Assembly (NCBI GenBank): GCA_027603945.1
Contig: JADIIU010000019.1
Span: forward strand, 62,001 to 126,000
Direction of reading: 5' to 3'
DNA length: 64,000 nt
Source of the DNA: Terramyces sp. JEL0728
Taxonomy: Eukaryota; Chytridiomycota; Chytridiomycetes; Rhizophydiales; Terramycetaceae
Part shown: in pieces, positions 35,893 to 48,437 of the stretch
Numbering within the stretch: position 1 is the stretch's first letter
Layout of the letters: every line of letters starts with the position of its first letter
Made by a program: the position numbers and the translations under genes
Notes under the pieces: generated by a model
What the model was told of the DNA's origin: nothing
Seen by the model: the letters and a program-made list of their open reading frames with translations, nothing else
Databases searched by the model: none

Positions 35893-37226
35893 ATGAAAAA
35901 GCTTATTTTGCAAGTGGATTTACTCCCAAATATTTTCGAATACCTGGTCGCTTCGCCAAAGAATTTATTAATGTGTGCTGTGGTTTGCAAGGCTTGGTCT
36001 GATACTGCTATCAGTTACCTATTTTCGTACCCGCAATTCAAATCTATTTGGTCTTTAAGAAAGTTTTTGGATATAATCTGCATCAAACATCCGGAATTAA
36101 AAAGGTTTCTCAGGAAGTTGGATTTATCAGAGATACGCTCCACCATTTCAAAGGACGACCTTACTCGGATTGTCACCATGAATTGCCCACATATGCTCGA
36201 AATCGACTTTAGGAATTGCAAGAATTTGACAGATTATCACCTCGAAATTTTGAATATGTATCCAAAGTCTTTATCGTTTGCTGGGTCCAGAAATGTTACG
36301 AATTGTGGAGTAATTGCGCTAGTCCGAAATTGTGGTAAGTCTAGCCTAAAATAAGGATCTACAATCGAAAAACTATGTATTGAAAATTGCTCTCAGATTA
36401 CGGATCAGTCTTTAATTACGATATCCAAATATTGCGTTAAATTGCGACATTTGAAACTGGCTCAACTGGGAAGCAACATTACAGATGATGGATTATTAGC
36501 AATAGCTGGAATACATTTCCAAAAAAGATTCCCTACGATCAAAAGCAGTGCGGTACCATTGGAGGTGCTGCAATTATACGACTGTCCAATGCTATCTGAT
36601 TACTCGCTAATTGAAATTGCGCAGAACTGCAACAATCTATTCTTTATTGACTTTTACCACCTGCCTCATGTAACCGACCAGGCGCTGATAGCGTTTGCCA
36701 GATATTCAAACCTGACATGTGTCAGTTTATCAGAGTTGAAACGGATTACAGATCAGTCTATTTGTGAAATAGGTCGCTGCTGCGATATCACTTCACTTAC
36801 TATATGCCACAATGAACAGATTACAGACAGGGGAATGATAGAATTAGTGCGGCTATCTCCCAATCTCAGGTAGCTTATTCTAATCCCAGGTTGATTGACA
36901 TTAGTCTTGTCGGGGATATTACATTGGTGTCTCTCATCGCGACTGTACAATGCTGTAAGCTGCTAAAACATGTAGTTGTATCTGGCAATCTCAACCATGA
37001 ATGTATACCCACAAGAGCGCTTCTGGACGTAGTTAAACATGTTTCCTCACTGCAAACTCTAAGCGTGTTTCAGTCGCAAGATATGACTTTGGAGGATATC
37101 AATGATTTGGAGTCTGTTTGCCCTAAGCTCCAGCACCTGTTTGTTCGTAATTGCGTTGAAATTACAATATGCATGGCCCAAATCTTTTCAAAGACTCACA
37201 AATTACAATTAATAACTGATGGATAA
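35893..37226 (+). CDS. F-box and leucine-rich repeat protein
   Basis: Three exons (introns 21 and 20 nt) encode 430 residues. The F-box is at the N-terminus (LLPNIFEYLVASPKNLLMCAVVCKAWSD), followed by about ten AMN1/FBXL-type LRRs with the pattern C..LTD..L..I (for example CSQITDQSLITISKYC, LPHVTDQALIAFARYS, NEQITDRGMIELVRLS). Such proteins are substrate adaptors of SCF ubiquitin ligases. Similar to Grr1/FBXL2 but I cannot assign an ortholog. The stop is 18 bp from the stop of the convergent RPAP1 gene, so the 3' UTRs must overlap or be tiny. Confidence 0.82.
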
Positions 37227-37244
37227 TAAATAAATTGACACGCA

Positions 37245-40200
37245 CTATAATTTATATTGAGACGCAATGGAGTGCAAAATCGATCCACACCTCAGGTTTC
37301 CCCTAAACATTGCCTTTTTGTAAACGATATCCATTTCCTTATTTGAATCCAACGGGGCCAAGAATGCTTCAAAGGATTTTCCAGGCACTTGATCTTCATC
37401 TAGATCAAAGAATTTGTAATAATCAAAGAGTTTGGTCCAAAATGTCGCTCTGAAATCATGGGGAAACTTCATGGCTACAGGAAATAGAATATATCTCGCG
37501 AAAACTCTGTCGCCAAATGAAGTGGCAATGAAATGATCTATAAAGTCCTGGTATAGATTGTAAAAGTTTGGGATTTGCTGCAAATAATCCTCGTCATAAT
37601 CTGCATAGCCATCTTTAACCAGCAACTCCAATAGTTTTCCAAGCAACGAATTCACTGTTTCATCGCGGTAAAGGTCGGAGCCATTTACATCTGTTAAAAA
37701 AAACAAGTGCATAGTATTGTAAAACTTGCTGACTGTCGAGCCTGCCCTTGGAACAATATTTTCAGAGATTGAATTGGTGACAAATTGTAACCATCTTTTA
37801 ACTTCATCAATGTCAGCTACCGGATTATTTTTAAAGTTGGTAGGGAAATTAAATAGCCAGTCATTTGGGAGCGGAAGGGCCGTTTGATCCGAGTGTTGCA
37901 CTTGAATCATAAAAGATCGCGGAGGCTTTGAAGGGTTCGCTACTGTCATCAAATTGGAATTTGAGAGGGATTTAAAGTTATATAGCGTGTCAAAGCACTG
38001 CTGCGCTTGCTTGAAATCAGTTCCAACCCAATCTTTCGAAATCAAGTACTCGGTAAGGAGTCTGTGAGCGGTAAAATCGTCTCCTGGCAATGCAAATGAA
38101 CAATACCAGTAAATGGCTTTGACTACACAATCTTTGTATAACTGCTCTTTGGTTTTTCTATAAATTGTAGTATTTAACGTAATCCATGCTTCCAAGAATT
38201 TGTAAATCCCTTGTCCAAAGATTGAGATCCATCGATTGGTTATCGTGGAAATATTGCTGTTCAGAATATTCTGAATCAGTTTAACAACCGGATCAAATCG
38301 GTACGAATCTCCTTCAAAGCCCAACTTTTGGATACCGAAATTAAACAATTCCATTTGAGATGATAATATGTAGCATGAGCTAGAAAAGCCTTGAATATCC
38401 GTTATGGTGCCAAATTCATCTGACCCAATACAAGTAGCAACTCCTCCATCAAAGAGTGTCTCTGCTCCGTCAGCCAAGTTAATTGAAGGCACTTCAGGTA
38501 CAATAAACGACAAAGCTTCTCGGTTATTAAAGAATTTTGTTTGCTGTTCAATAAATGCATCACTAGCCAGGTATTGAAAAGTAGCAGCCTGCTTGAAATA
38601 AGTACAAATCAATTCCAATGCAGAATTATAGAAGGGTTGAAATATTTTAATCTCCTACAGTTAATCGAATAATACTTGAAATTTCAAGTCCGATTCCGTT
38701 ACCAGTTTAATCAGATACGACATAAATGGCAAATAAGCGTCGTTTGCCCCTCCTGCATCCAATTGAGTCCTGAATTTTTCCAATGAGGTTTTCAGCATTT
38801 TCAAGAAAGAGGAATAGGCATTTGCTTTTACCTCACTCGGATTCGACTTTCCAATATTGTCCACATGAAAAGTTTTGCTAATTTTTTCCATAAATTCAAA
38901 AAACAATGCCCTATAACTATCTAAAATTGATGCAGACAATCCGTATAGAAAAAGCGTATCAAATATTGAAAAAACTTTGCCAACTATTTGTAGCTGCAAA
39001 TCATCATCGTGATATACTGCAATAAATCGAACTATTCCTGAAACCAATTTTGAATTAGTAAACGCAACCGACGATTCATATGACGAGTGACACATAATCT
39101 TGAACAAACCAAGAATTTTGGCCAATAAGTTCAATTGTAATCCGTGAACTGCTGGCCAAGATGTTTTAAAAAGAACATCAGATAGTACATCTACCAAACC
39201 TTCCGTAGCTAAAATATCTTCTGCTGACGAGGGGGAATGTTGTGCTATGCATGTGAGTATATAAACCATTTGTATTTTGTACACATCATCAGACATGATT
39301 CCAAAAAGGTATCGTAATCTTGTAGTAATATTGCTTAAGAGCAGCCCTAATATAATATCCGATTGGAACAGCTTTAATATTGCTGCCATGCCATTTTCTA
39401 GTTCTGTGGTATCCAACGATACTCCCTTCTTTTTCAACTTGAAAGCTGCTTGCGAATCCAATTCCATGGCAACAGTTATGTCTACATTAGTAATGGTTTA
39501 CTAGAAAACAAGGACATTTTTTCAAACTTTAGCATGATTGATTCTCCGTTATTTTCATAGCCGAGAATCACAGCCAATAATTTAATCGCCATACAGTAAA
39601 CAGTTTCGTGCTTTGCATCTAATCCAATTCTACATGCGAGAACAAGATTTTCTTTTTTTAGCTTTTCAATCATAATTGCCGTGTTTTCAACAGAATACGA
39701 CCTTGAATACATTTTCTTGACTATACAGGCAAGTATTTGAAGCGCGAATGCCTTTTGAGACGGAAAAGTGCTTTTGGTCAAATGGATTAGCTCTTCGATT
39801 GTGTATCCTGCAAGATTTGGCTGGTCCCCATGATGATACAATCCAGAAATCGCTTCAAAGTCCTGGCTCGAATCTAGAATATGCCCTTGAAAGTCGAATC
39901 TCAATTGATCTTGATTCTCAATTTGGACTTCTTTCGTCCATTCCAGCTTTTTCTCTTCTTCCAATTTCATTATTCCTTCATGAACTACCTTGTTTTCCTT
40001 TGTTTCATCCAATTCTGCAGTTTCTTTTTCAGGAATCAAATCTTCATTTGTTGTTGGGCCATATTTTTTCGCTGCATTCCTCTTTATTTTTTCAATAGTC
40101 TCTTTGCTGAATGTAGCATAAATTTCATTCTGTGCTTCCTCGATTTCCCTGCTAGTCATTCCTCGCAATACATTCATATTGGTTTCATGCATATCTTTTT

Positions 40201-40474
40201 CTTTTTTAATTGGTTTGACAGAACGGTGCTGTGCAACAGGAAACCCGGATGGATGTTTCAATACGGGTGCTTGAGAGTCGTCGGTGTTACGCTCAGTTAT
40301 ATTGGACAGCACTAGTCCAAACAAGTCTGTCTTTGAGTCAATTTTTGCTGGAACAGAGATATTTCTCTGGGCGAAAATGGATTTCTTTTCCGACTTCTTT
40401 AGAATCTTCACTGACGGTGTACTTTTTTCAAATTCCTTTTGGAGTTCCAATAATTCTTCATCTCCAGAGATCAT
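37245..40474 (-). CDS. RPAP1: RNA polymerase II-associated protein 1
   Basis: Three exons (introns of 20 and 21 nt near 39468 and 38640) give 1062 residues. The N-terminal RPAP1 signature [23 protein letters not shown] is followed by a lysine-rich stretch and the second conserved block [15 protein letters not shown]. The rest is a long alpha-helical, ARM-like body with the family's late block [17 protein letters not shown]1 helps assemble and import RNA polymerase II and bridges it to Mediator. Its start codon is 11 bp from that of the divergent HIS6 gene. Confidence 0.87.
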
Positions 40475-40485
40475 TTTCCAAAAAA

Positions 40486-41311
40486 ATGACCAAATTCAGA
40501 CCTTGCATTGACTTACATAATGGACAAGTAAAACAAATCGTAGGAGGAACACTATCCGACAAGCATGAATCGCTGAAGACTAATTTTGTATCTGAAAATC
40601 CTCCAAGTTATTTCGCTCAACTGTACAAGGAACACAATTTAACCGGAGCTCATGTAATTAAGCTTGGGAAAAATAATGACGATGCTGCTTTAGAGGCAAT
40701 AAAGGCTTGGCATGGTGAATTGCAAATTGGAGGTGGAATCAATTTGGAAAATGCTGAGTATTGGTTGGAACACGGTGCAAAACAAGTAATTGTAACGAGT
40801 TGGTTATTTCCTAATGCTGAATTTGATGAAGAGCGACTAAGATTGTTAGTTGAAAAAATTGGCAAAGATAAATTGGTGGTAGATTTAAGGTTTGTGTTTC
40901 TAATGCAGTTGTCGCTCCATTGGAAGCGAGTGGTTTGTAGCAATGGACAAATGGCAGACGATTACTTCAATGAAGCTGGATGAAAGTGCTTTATATTAAT
41001 GTAGAAACCATTAAAGATTTATCTTTCAGCTGCTCAGAGTTTTTGGTACACGCTACCGATGTGGAAGGTTTGTGTAGGGGAATCGACGAGAGGCTTGTTA
41101 CCAAACTAGGCGAATGGTGCACTATACCAACTACTTATGCAGGCGGCGGTAAGGAATTGTCGGATCTGGATCTGGTCAAGAGACTATCTAATGGCAAAAT
41201 CGATTTGACATTTGGGAGGTGGGATCGCACTAACATAGCGCATTAGACATTTTTGGTGGTAATCAAATCAAGTTTGTAGACGCAGTAAATTGGAACAATA
41301 ATAAAGAGTAG
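40486..41311 (+). CDS. HIS6: ProFAR isomerase, histidine biosynthesis
   Basis: Four exons (40486-40889, 40909-40985, 41005-41218, 41239-41311; introns 19, 19, 20 nt) give 255 residues (yeast His6 261). The eukaryotic-type TIM barrel is clear: [20 protein letters not shown] with the first catalytic Asp, [41 protein letters not shown] with the second catalytic Asp, and [11 protein letters not shown]. It isomerises the fourth intermediate of histidine synthesis. This is the best gene to see 19-nt introns, because each intron falls inside a strongly conserved block. Confidence 0.95.
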
Positions 41312-41337
41312 GTACGTTTGTTTTCTTTCCTCGCGTC

Positions 41338-43152
41338 ATGACCAATCTCAATAGCTATCTCAAAGCCAAACTGAGCCAGCAAGAATTAGAAAAACCAGAG
41401 ATACATTTGGATCCATATCCGATTGAATATAAACCAACCAAGCACGCCAGTCCAAAAAAGAAAATCCCACTGCAGGAAGAGGACTATTCTTCTGGATCTA
41501 ATTTCTGGAAATTAGCCCAGTCTGGAGATACAAACAATGATATTCCAATGAAATCGATTAAACCCAAATCAGAGTTGAACAGCGTGTTTATGACAAAGGC
41601 GCCATACGGGAAACCAGATTCATCGGTTGCCAAACTGTTGAAAAAAATTAAGCAGCATGAAACTGATGAGGTTCCGTTAGATGAAAAAGTAGCCTTTACT
41701 AATGTAGATTCTAAAAGAAGGAGAGATTTGGTACTTTGACAATCTAGCGCGTTCAAGAGCGGTTGCCAAGTTGATTTGCAATTCCGTTGAGCAACTCCTC
41801 AAAGTTTATTCCTTGGATGGCATTACGTTAATAGCCACGGTAAATCTTACAAATGCATCCCATGTTGGGTCAGAAATTGGCGTCGAACCAAAGTTTATTG
41901 TGCAGACGATTACCAAAGCTTTTACATTTGGAGTTGATTCTGTAACCCATCGTGATACGTGGATAAATCACATCAAAAAGTATGTCAAAGATAAGCAATA
42001 CAAGGAATCAGAATCAATAGAGACTTTAAACGAACGATTAGAGCCATTATCTGCAGAGGAGGTTGCGAGAATTAATTTGTTGTCTTCAAAAATAGCAGAC
42101 AGTGCCGGCCAGATTACAAATATAGTGCAACAACGCATCAATGGAAACGACTCGAAATTTGAAGAGCCAACTTTCGATAACACTGAGATTATTCAAAAAT
42201 TGGACACGGACAAGGACGAGCTATCCAAGAAACTGGAGGAAATTAATACTAAAACTATCCGGGAAATTTCCGACTTGATAGCAGGTGCTGGGAATCCTCA
42301 TATGGAATCCAAGGCATTAAATTCAATAGTAGAGGAGATGATATCCAACGAAAAATTAATCAGACAGTTAATTAATAAAGTGGATGGGATTGAAAAGAAT
42401 ATCACACACATTTCTGCAGAGATGGAAAACAAAGAACCAGTTATATCGGGGACAACTCCATCGTTCATTCAAATTGACCGACCAACCAAAAATATAATTG
42501 TATCCATGAATGACAAGCTTATACAACTAGCTCGACTCCAGGAACATGCTGCTGATACTCATGCAGCAAAGATGACAAGTTTGGAAAAAAGGGTTTCTAC
42601 GTCCAAAGGCATTGATACAAAAGAAATATTGGACCAAGTTTATGGGATTCAAAAATCGCTTGATCTTAAAATTTCAAAAATTGAAAAACAGCTTAACAAC
42701 GCTGCAGATAATCAAAAGCATATCATCAACCTTTTACAGAGAAAAAGTTCTGCCCACTCTAATTCATCTGATAGTGACGACGATCATATCCAAAACCTTA
42801 AGGATGAATTCCAGGACTTTAAGCAGTTGTGGAGAAGCGAACAGCGTTTGTCCAAAGTAAATTTGCTTAATGTTAGGATAGAATGTCACAATTAGTAAAC
42901 ATGTTTTCCATTCTGCAAGAAGCTCACACCTCGATTTTATCTAAATTTAAATCTTTTGAAAACAGTGAAAGTTCATTAAAAGATAAAATCCATGGCTTTG
43001 AAGGAAAGCTTGATCGCGTTATACACGAAAAGGAAAACAGCGAACATCTAATTACCCAAATCCACACAAATATCGCCAGCTTTATTCCTTTGAATTTGGA
43101 ATCCAAATTATTCAATATTGAAAAATCTCTGAGTTTGATAGCTAATAAATAA
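41338..43152 (+). CDS. PH-like domain and coiled-coil protein, function unknown
   Basis: Best model: three exons (41338-41703, 41726-42856, 42877-43152; introns 22 and 20 nt), 590 residues. About residues 120-215 look like a PH-type fold: short strands around VYSLDGITLIATVNL and ending in the helix HRDTWINHIKKYVKDK, where Trp fits the invariant PH tryptophan. Residues ~220-590 are almost all heptad-like coiled coil with an acidic serine patch (SNSSDSDDDH). The first intron is uncertain: it would end in GAG, the only junction that keeps the frame. No close family recognised; a trafficking or cytoskeletal scaffold is a guess. Confidence 0.7.
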
Positions 43153-43271
43153 TTTTTGAATTACGGTTACAGGCTGCTGTTAATCTTGGTAAACTATGCA
43201 AGCGATGAAGGAACCATCGCTTTGGTAAATAAAATATATTAGCCCATTGTTTAAATTTTCAACTTTAATCT

Positions 43272-46034
43272 ATGGGGATATCAGGTAAACCAGTCCCACC
43301 CGGCCTTAGAATAGTTAGTGATCTTGAAGAGTCTCAAAGCCTTAGCAACAGTATTAATTGTTAATCCAGGGGACGAAGGCGCGTACAAAACTTCAAATCA
43401 AATAAGACAAGTAATAATTTCTAAATCAGAAAACTATAGGATGGGTAACGTCAAATACATTACACTCGCCATTGCCTTCGTCAAGTGTCCGATTAGTTTC
43501 AGACGAAAATCCTGCTGGTTTTGAAAATGCACCACCAGCGAATACATGGACGATTCAAAGATCTTTGAAGATGATAGATATATTCAAAGCTTTTCCGTCG
43601 GCATTTCTTGCAATTTTGCTGACCTATCTGGATGCGGTGTCGTATGGGATAATCATATTTCCACAACTAGATAGCAACTTACCGAAAAGTGCTCCACAAG
43701 CAGGGATATCAATATTTCTATTTAGCACAATTATATCGCAGATAGTCTTTTCAATTGGGTCGCAATTTAAAGGTGCAGTGGGGAGTATGGTGAAAACATA
43801 ACTAACCCAGACAATTGAATTGGTGCCGTTCTTGAACAACATCTGCGCTGTAATTGAGACACAGATGCAGGGTATGCCTGTGGAGAGCATCATCGCAACA
43901 ATAATGACTTCATTTGCTTCTAGTGCAATACTTACTGGTTTGACATTTCTGGCAATTGGATATTTCAAACTGGGCAGCATCATACACTTTTTTCCAAGAC
44001 ATATTCTAGTCGGGTGTATCGGAGGGATTGGATTGTTCCTTGTTTTAACGGCAATTGAAGTGACTGCACATGAAAAATTCGACCTCAGTTTTGATTACTT
44101 GACTGGAATTCTTCAAGCCAAAAAAATACTACTATGGGGCACCAGCTTGATCATTGCTGCAACATTAAAATTACTGCAGCGGTACAACAAACATGCACTG
44201 TTGATTCCAGCGTTTTACGTATTTTCATTTGCAATGTTTTGGGCGATAGCTGGATCCTTGGATATATCAATAGAAAGTTTAAGAGCAAATGGCTGGCTGC
44301 TGGATTTTGTAGATGGGGAAAATGTTCCCTTTTATGAATTCTGGACTTACTATGACTTTGGATTGGTCAATTGGAAAGCAGTTGCAGGTAAATAAAGTTA
44401 ATCCAGCTACAATACCTACTCAAATAGCAATGACATTCTTTGGAGTGTTACAGGTGCCTATTCACGTTCCGGCGCTATCCGTTTCTACCAATCAAGATAT
44501 TGTATTCAGCGACGAATTGTTTTTACATGGCGTTAGTAATTTACTAGCGGGAATATCTGGAACTCTCCAGAATTATATGGATTACGCAAACTCTTTGTTT
44601 TATATCAGGTCAGGAGGGGAATCAAAACTCAGCAATGTTATCCTCATATGCGGAACAATCATTCTCTGGATTGAAGGCAAGGAAATCCTATTCATTATTC
44701 CATCCATCGTTGTGGGAGCGTACGTTATGATTAACTTTAGTTTAATTTTTCATATAGGCATGGACTTGATTTATGAAAGTTTGATTGAGACTGTGCATGA
44801 TGGAATCGAGCCTTTGGAATATGCAACGGTGTTGATCATTACATTCATCATGGGGTTTGTCGGGTTTCCAGAAGGCATTGGAGCCGGCGTTGTCCTTTCC
44901 TGCATATTCTTTGTTTTTATGTACTCGAGATCGTCCCCAATCAGGGAAACCTTCACTGGAAAAGATGTTAGTTCAACAATTAGCAGGCCGTTCCGACAAC
45001 ACATGTTTCTGGATAAGGTTGGCACCCAGACAAGGATCCTTAAACTGCAAGGGTAAGCAAATTCTGATCTTAGATTCATGTTTTTTGGTACAGCGAACCA
45101 ATGTAATATGAATTAACAACAGTAGAAGAAAGTATCAAAGATATGACATCCAGGTCTGAACCAATTAGATTTATCATTCTTGATTTTGCTTTAATCACCG
45201 GGATTGGCTACTCTGCTTTGGAGACTTTCAAGAGAGTGAAAAGAAATCTAAAGAAACACAATATACATTTGATACTGTGCAATTTAGGCCAATTCACTCA
45301 AAAGCTACAATCATCAGGTATTTTCGAGTTAGATATGGACGAAAATAATGAAATGGAAGAGAGAATTGTTCACATATTACCCACCCTTAACGACAGTTTG
45401 GAGTATACAGAGAGTTTCTTTTTGGAGAGTCTCTACAACCAAACTGCCGAATTTTCATCAATTGATATCGACAGTGAATCGCCATGCAACTCACCTAGAG
45501 AAAAACAGCTATCAATTGCTGCTGTAACTGTGTTGGAAGGTAATTTATCCTGATACAGATCATCCAATGATAAACTATACTTTTCCAGGATACCAGCGAC
45601 CATTCAAATCACTATTTCAAGCAATATTAGATAGTGATAGTATCGATGACGAAATCCTTGAAGTTTTTGGAGCCGAATTTGTAAAGATGGAGTTTAAAGA
45701 AAATCAAATTGTGTACAAAAAGAGAACTGCTGCCCACAGTCTGTATATACTTGAAAGTGGAGAGCTGGCGTTACTGTCTGACAGCGACACAATCGTTGAA
45801 ACGGTTTTACCTGGATGTATGATTGGTGACATGGAACTGATCTCAAACAGACCCAGGATTTGCACACTAAAGTGTACTTCCCCAGCGGTTGCATGGGCAC
45901 TTTCGAGAGAGTCCTTTACAAAACTAACAAGATCCCATCCGTATTTAGCCGTCCAATTCATCAGGTTGATTGCAATGCCATTCAATTCGGCAAGGCTATA
46001 CAATATGGTCCACCATTGGGCTCAATTACGTTAA
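43272..46034 (+). CDS. SulP-type transporter with STAS and cyclic-nucleotide-binding domains (Vsb1-like)
   Basis: Eight exons with seven introns of 19-21 nt encode 874 residues. After a ~95-residue polar N-terminus come the SLC26/SulP membrane helices (from IFKAFPSAFLAILLTYLDAVSYG, through MGFVGFPEGIGAGVVLSCIF). Then a STAS domain (IRFIILDFALITGIGYSALETF) and a C-terminal cyclic-nucleotide-binding-like domain (MEFKENQIVYKKRTAAHSLYILESGELAL, VLPGCMIGDMELISNRPR). This order is that of fungal Vsb1/YGR125W, a vacuolar membrane protein tied to arginine storage in yeast, rather than of plasma-membrane sulfate permeases. Substrate cannot be read from sequence. Confidence 0.85.
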
Positions 46035-46130
46035 TAGATTCAACACTAAGTTTTGTTTGAAATTCGTTTTGTAATTGAATGCGATATCGCCTTGTTTACA
46101 TTCAGAATTTTTTGCAAATCAAACTTTTGA

Positions 46131-46447
46131 ATGACGGCTTCCAGATATCTTTTTGTAGCGTCAGAACCAAGCTCTAGACTGTACAAGCTATTAAATTTCA
46201 CAATAAGGAAAGGGACATACAAAAAACGGTACGGAGGTAACTCAAACTCACTGTAGAAATCGAAGAGCCAAAACCAGCAGAAAAAGTAGAAACCGCAATA
46301 CTGGAATTAAATGAGACAGAGAAAAAGATACTGCAGACGCTGGAGGATTTAAAACAGGAAAAGAGAAAGATTTTCTCACTTGTAGCTCTGAATATGAAGA
46401 AAAAGAATGAAAGGAGGAAGCAGAAAGAGAAGCTAAAAAGTCAATAA
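46131..46447 (+). CDS. Small basic coiled-coil protein, 98 aa, unknown
   Basis: ATG at 46131 opens a frame that is joined across a 20-nt intron (GTAACTCAAACTCACTGTAG, 46210-46229 approx.) to a second exon ending at 46447. The product starts MTASRYLFVASEPSSRLYKL and ends in a lysine/glutamate helix (KKKNERRKQKEKLKSQ). The intron has the standard size and ends and the frame closes exactly, which supports a real gene. It lies 96 bp after the SulP gene and only 6 bp from the stop of convergent CEP78. No family recognised. Confidence 0.6.
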
Positions 46448-46453
46448 ATTATA

Positions 46454-48378
46454 TTAATCTCTCTCCCATACGTCTAGTATTTTGTGGAAGCTGGCAATAG
46501 AGGATTCTATGATATTTAGCAGATCATGATCATCTGTTTTTTGTATCTCGCCGAGAATTGCTGCAGTTGGATATTTCAATTCATCATGTTCTTTTAATAG
46601 CACCAAATGATCTACAGATTTGTTGGTTGTATGTTGGCCATCCAAGTGTGACTTGTATAGGGCTCCCTTTGTTGAGGTAGCGAGTTGGCTTGATTCGAGA
46701 ATACCATTTCCCTGCGTTTCCAGGTTGTATTTGGAAGTGATTAACAATCCCTCTAGTTTATTCAATCTCATTTTCAATTCTTCATTTTCTTTTTGCAATA
46801 TATCCAGTTTATACTGTGGTGTCCTTTCCAACTCTTTCTTTTCATTTTCAATGTGTCTGTACAAACTGTCCAGATAATTTAAATCGTAATCTATTGTTTC
46901 TTGAAGAGCTTCAGAGTCTGTTTGTGGGGGATAGTATAAGTCCAATACAGATTGCACTTTGCCAAAGTCAATCAGTTTTGGTTTTGGGTTCAGTGATTTA
47001 CCAGAGTTTGGTGCATGCGACTTGGCTGATTTTCTAGAGTCTGCGTATTTTGCATTCAATTTCGGCGATTTACTGGATATTGGAGGTGCTGTCTTGACTG
47101 GGGTTTGCTGTACTGATTGGGCCTTTCTTGTATCGTTTCCTTTTGATTCGCGTTTTTCCATAATCCACGGTCTATTCTTGTCTATAGCTAGTGTTTGTGT
47201 TTCTTTCAATGGCGCTCGCTTATCTTTTGGCGGTCCTACTCTATATTTTTTGATTGAACTTGTAGTATGCATCTTTGACCTCGATTTAATCCTTTCTGGA
47301 TGATAAGATGATTTTAATGGATCCTTTGAATCCAGCCAGAGTAAACCATCTGCATTTCCGTGGAGTGTAAGGTTATTTGCAAGCCTTTGGTGTACAATAT
47401 TCATAGCTTCGTTGGATATTTTGTTGTTGCGGAGATCCAGTAACAAAATTTCAGTATTGTTCTTTATCATTTCGTGTGCAAACAAACCGCTTTTTTCTGT
47501 TAGATTATTGTATTGTAAATCAAGGCCTTGATTAACGCAGAGTACCTTTTAATCCCACTTCTTCAAATAATAATTCAAATAGCGGAACGCACCCTTTATC
47601 CCCAAACTTGTTACAGCACAGAATCAGTCGCTTTAGAGGGCACGGGGCTTCTTTTGATGGAAACTTTTGTTCTGCATCTACATTATTACGCAACGAATAT
47701 GCCCATTTATCCGCTTGTCTCCGAACTGCCAAACTCTTTAAAAATGCTGCAATGATATACGCTCCCTTTTCTCCCAACTCGCATCCAGACAGATTCAGCA
47801 CTTGCAGATGCAATATCGTCCTAATCGCAGGTGCCAGCACAAATATCCCAGAGTCTCCAATGTTGCTTCTGGATAGCGAAAAGTTTTTAATTCTTGTATT
47901 GTTTAGTAATCCTTTGGAGAGGGTTTTCAACACTGTTTCTCTCAATCCAATTCCAGATATTTCCAAAGTTGTAAGAAAGCTATTGTGCAATAAACAATCT
48001 TTAATCCCACTACATTAAGCACAGTTACCCAATAAGATCAGGCAGGACTCTGACGATGCTTTTTCCGGTGTGACTTTCAAACCTATTTCCGATTTCGGTC
48101 GTCGAGATAGTATCAGCGGAATATACACACACCTTTACAAGATCTCTGTTTTTGCGCAATGCTTTGAGAATTGGACTCCATTCCTCGTCTTTTACTATGC
48201 GTTCAACATCAAGCAACAAGTGATTATTTTCGTGATTTATTACATGTGGGAGTATTGGTAGTGAATATAGCTGGCACAAAGAGAAATAGGTTCTTCCAAA
48301 TGATGTAGGGCCGCCATGATCTAGTATTTCATGTGTGTGCGCACATTTACTGGAATTTGTTCTCTCCAACACTTTCAT
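46454..48378 (-). CDS. CEP78: Centrosomal/basal-body protein CEP78
   Basis: Three exons with two 19-nt introns encode 628 residues from the ATG at 48378 (the frame reaches an upstream ATG at 48441, giving 649). LRRs fill residues ~60-290: LHLQVLNLSGCELGEKGAYIIAAFLK, then VRRQADKWAYSLR, matching human CEP78 MRRHEETWAESLR, and LDLQYNNLTEKSGLFAHEM ... LLLDLRNNKISN. The C-terminal part has a coiled coil and ends SSIASFHKILDVW, like SIENSFQKFHAFLDLL of human. CEP78 sits at mature centrioles and controls ciliary length. Its presence implies centrioles and flagella. Confidence 0.85.
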
Positions 48379-48437
48379 AACGCGAAAATAATAGAAAAAA
48401 TCCTTTATATTTATGAAACATGTATTTAAGATTAAGC

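Noticed and set aside
43272..46034. SulP protein as a sulfate permease belonging to the sulfur cluster
   Set aside because: The SulP-STAS-cyclic-nucleotide-binding order is that of vacuolar Vsb1-type proteins; a sulfate role is not supported by sequence.
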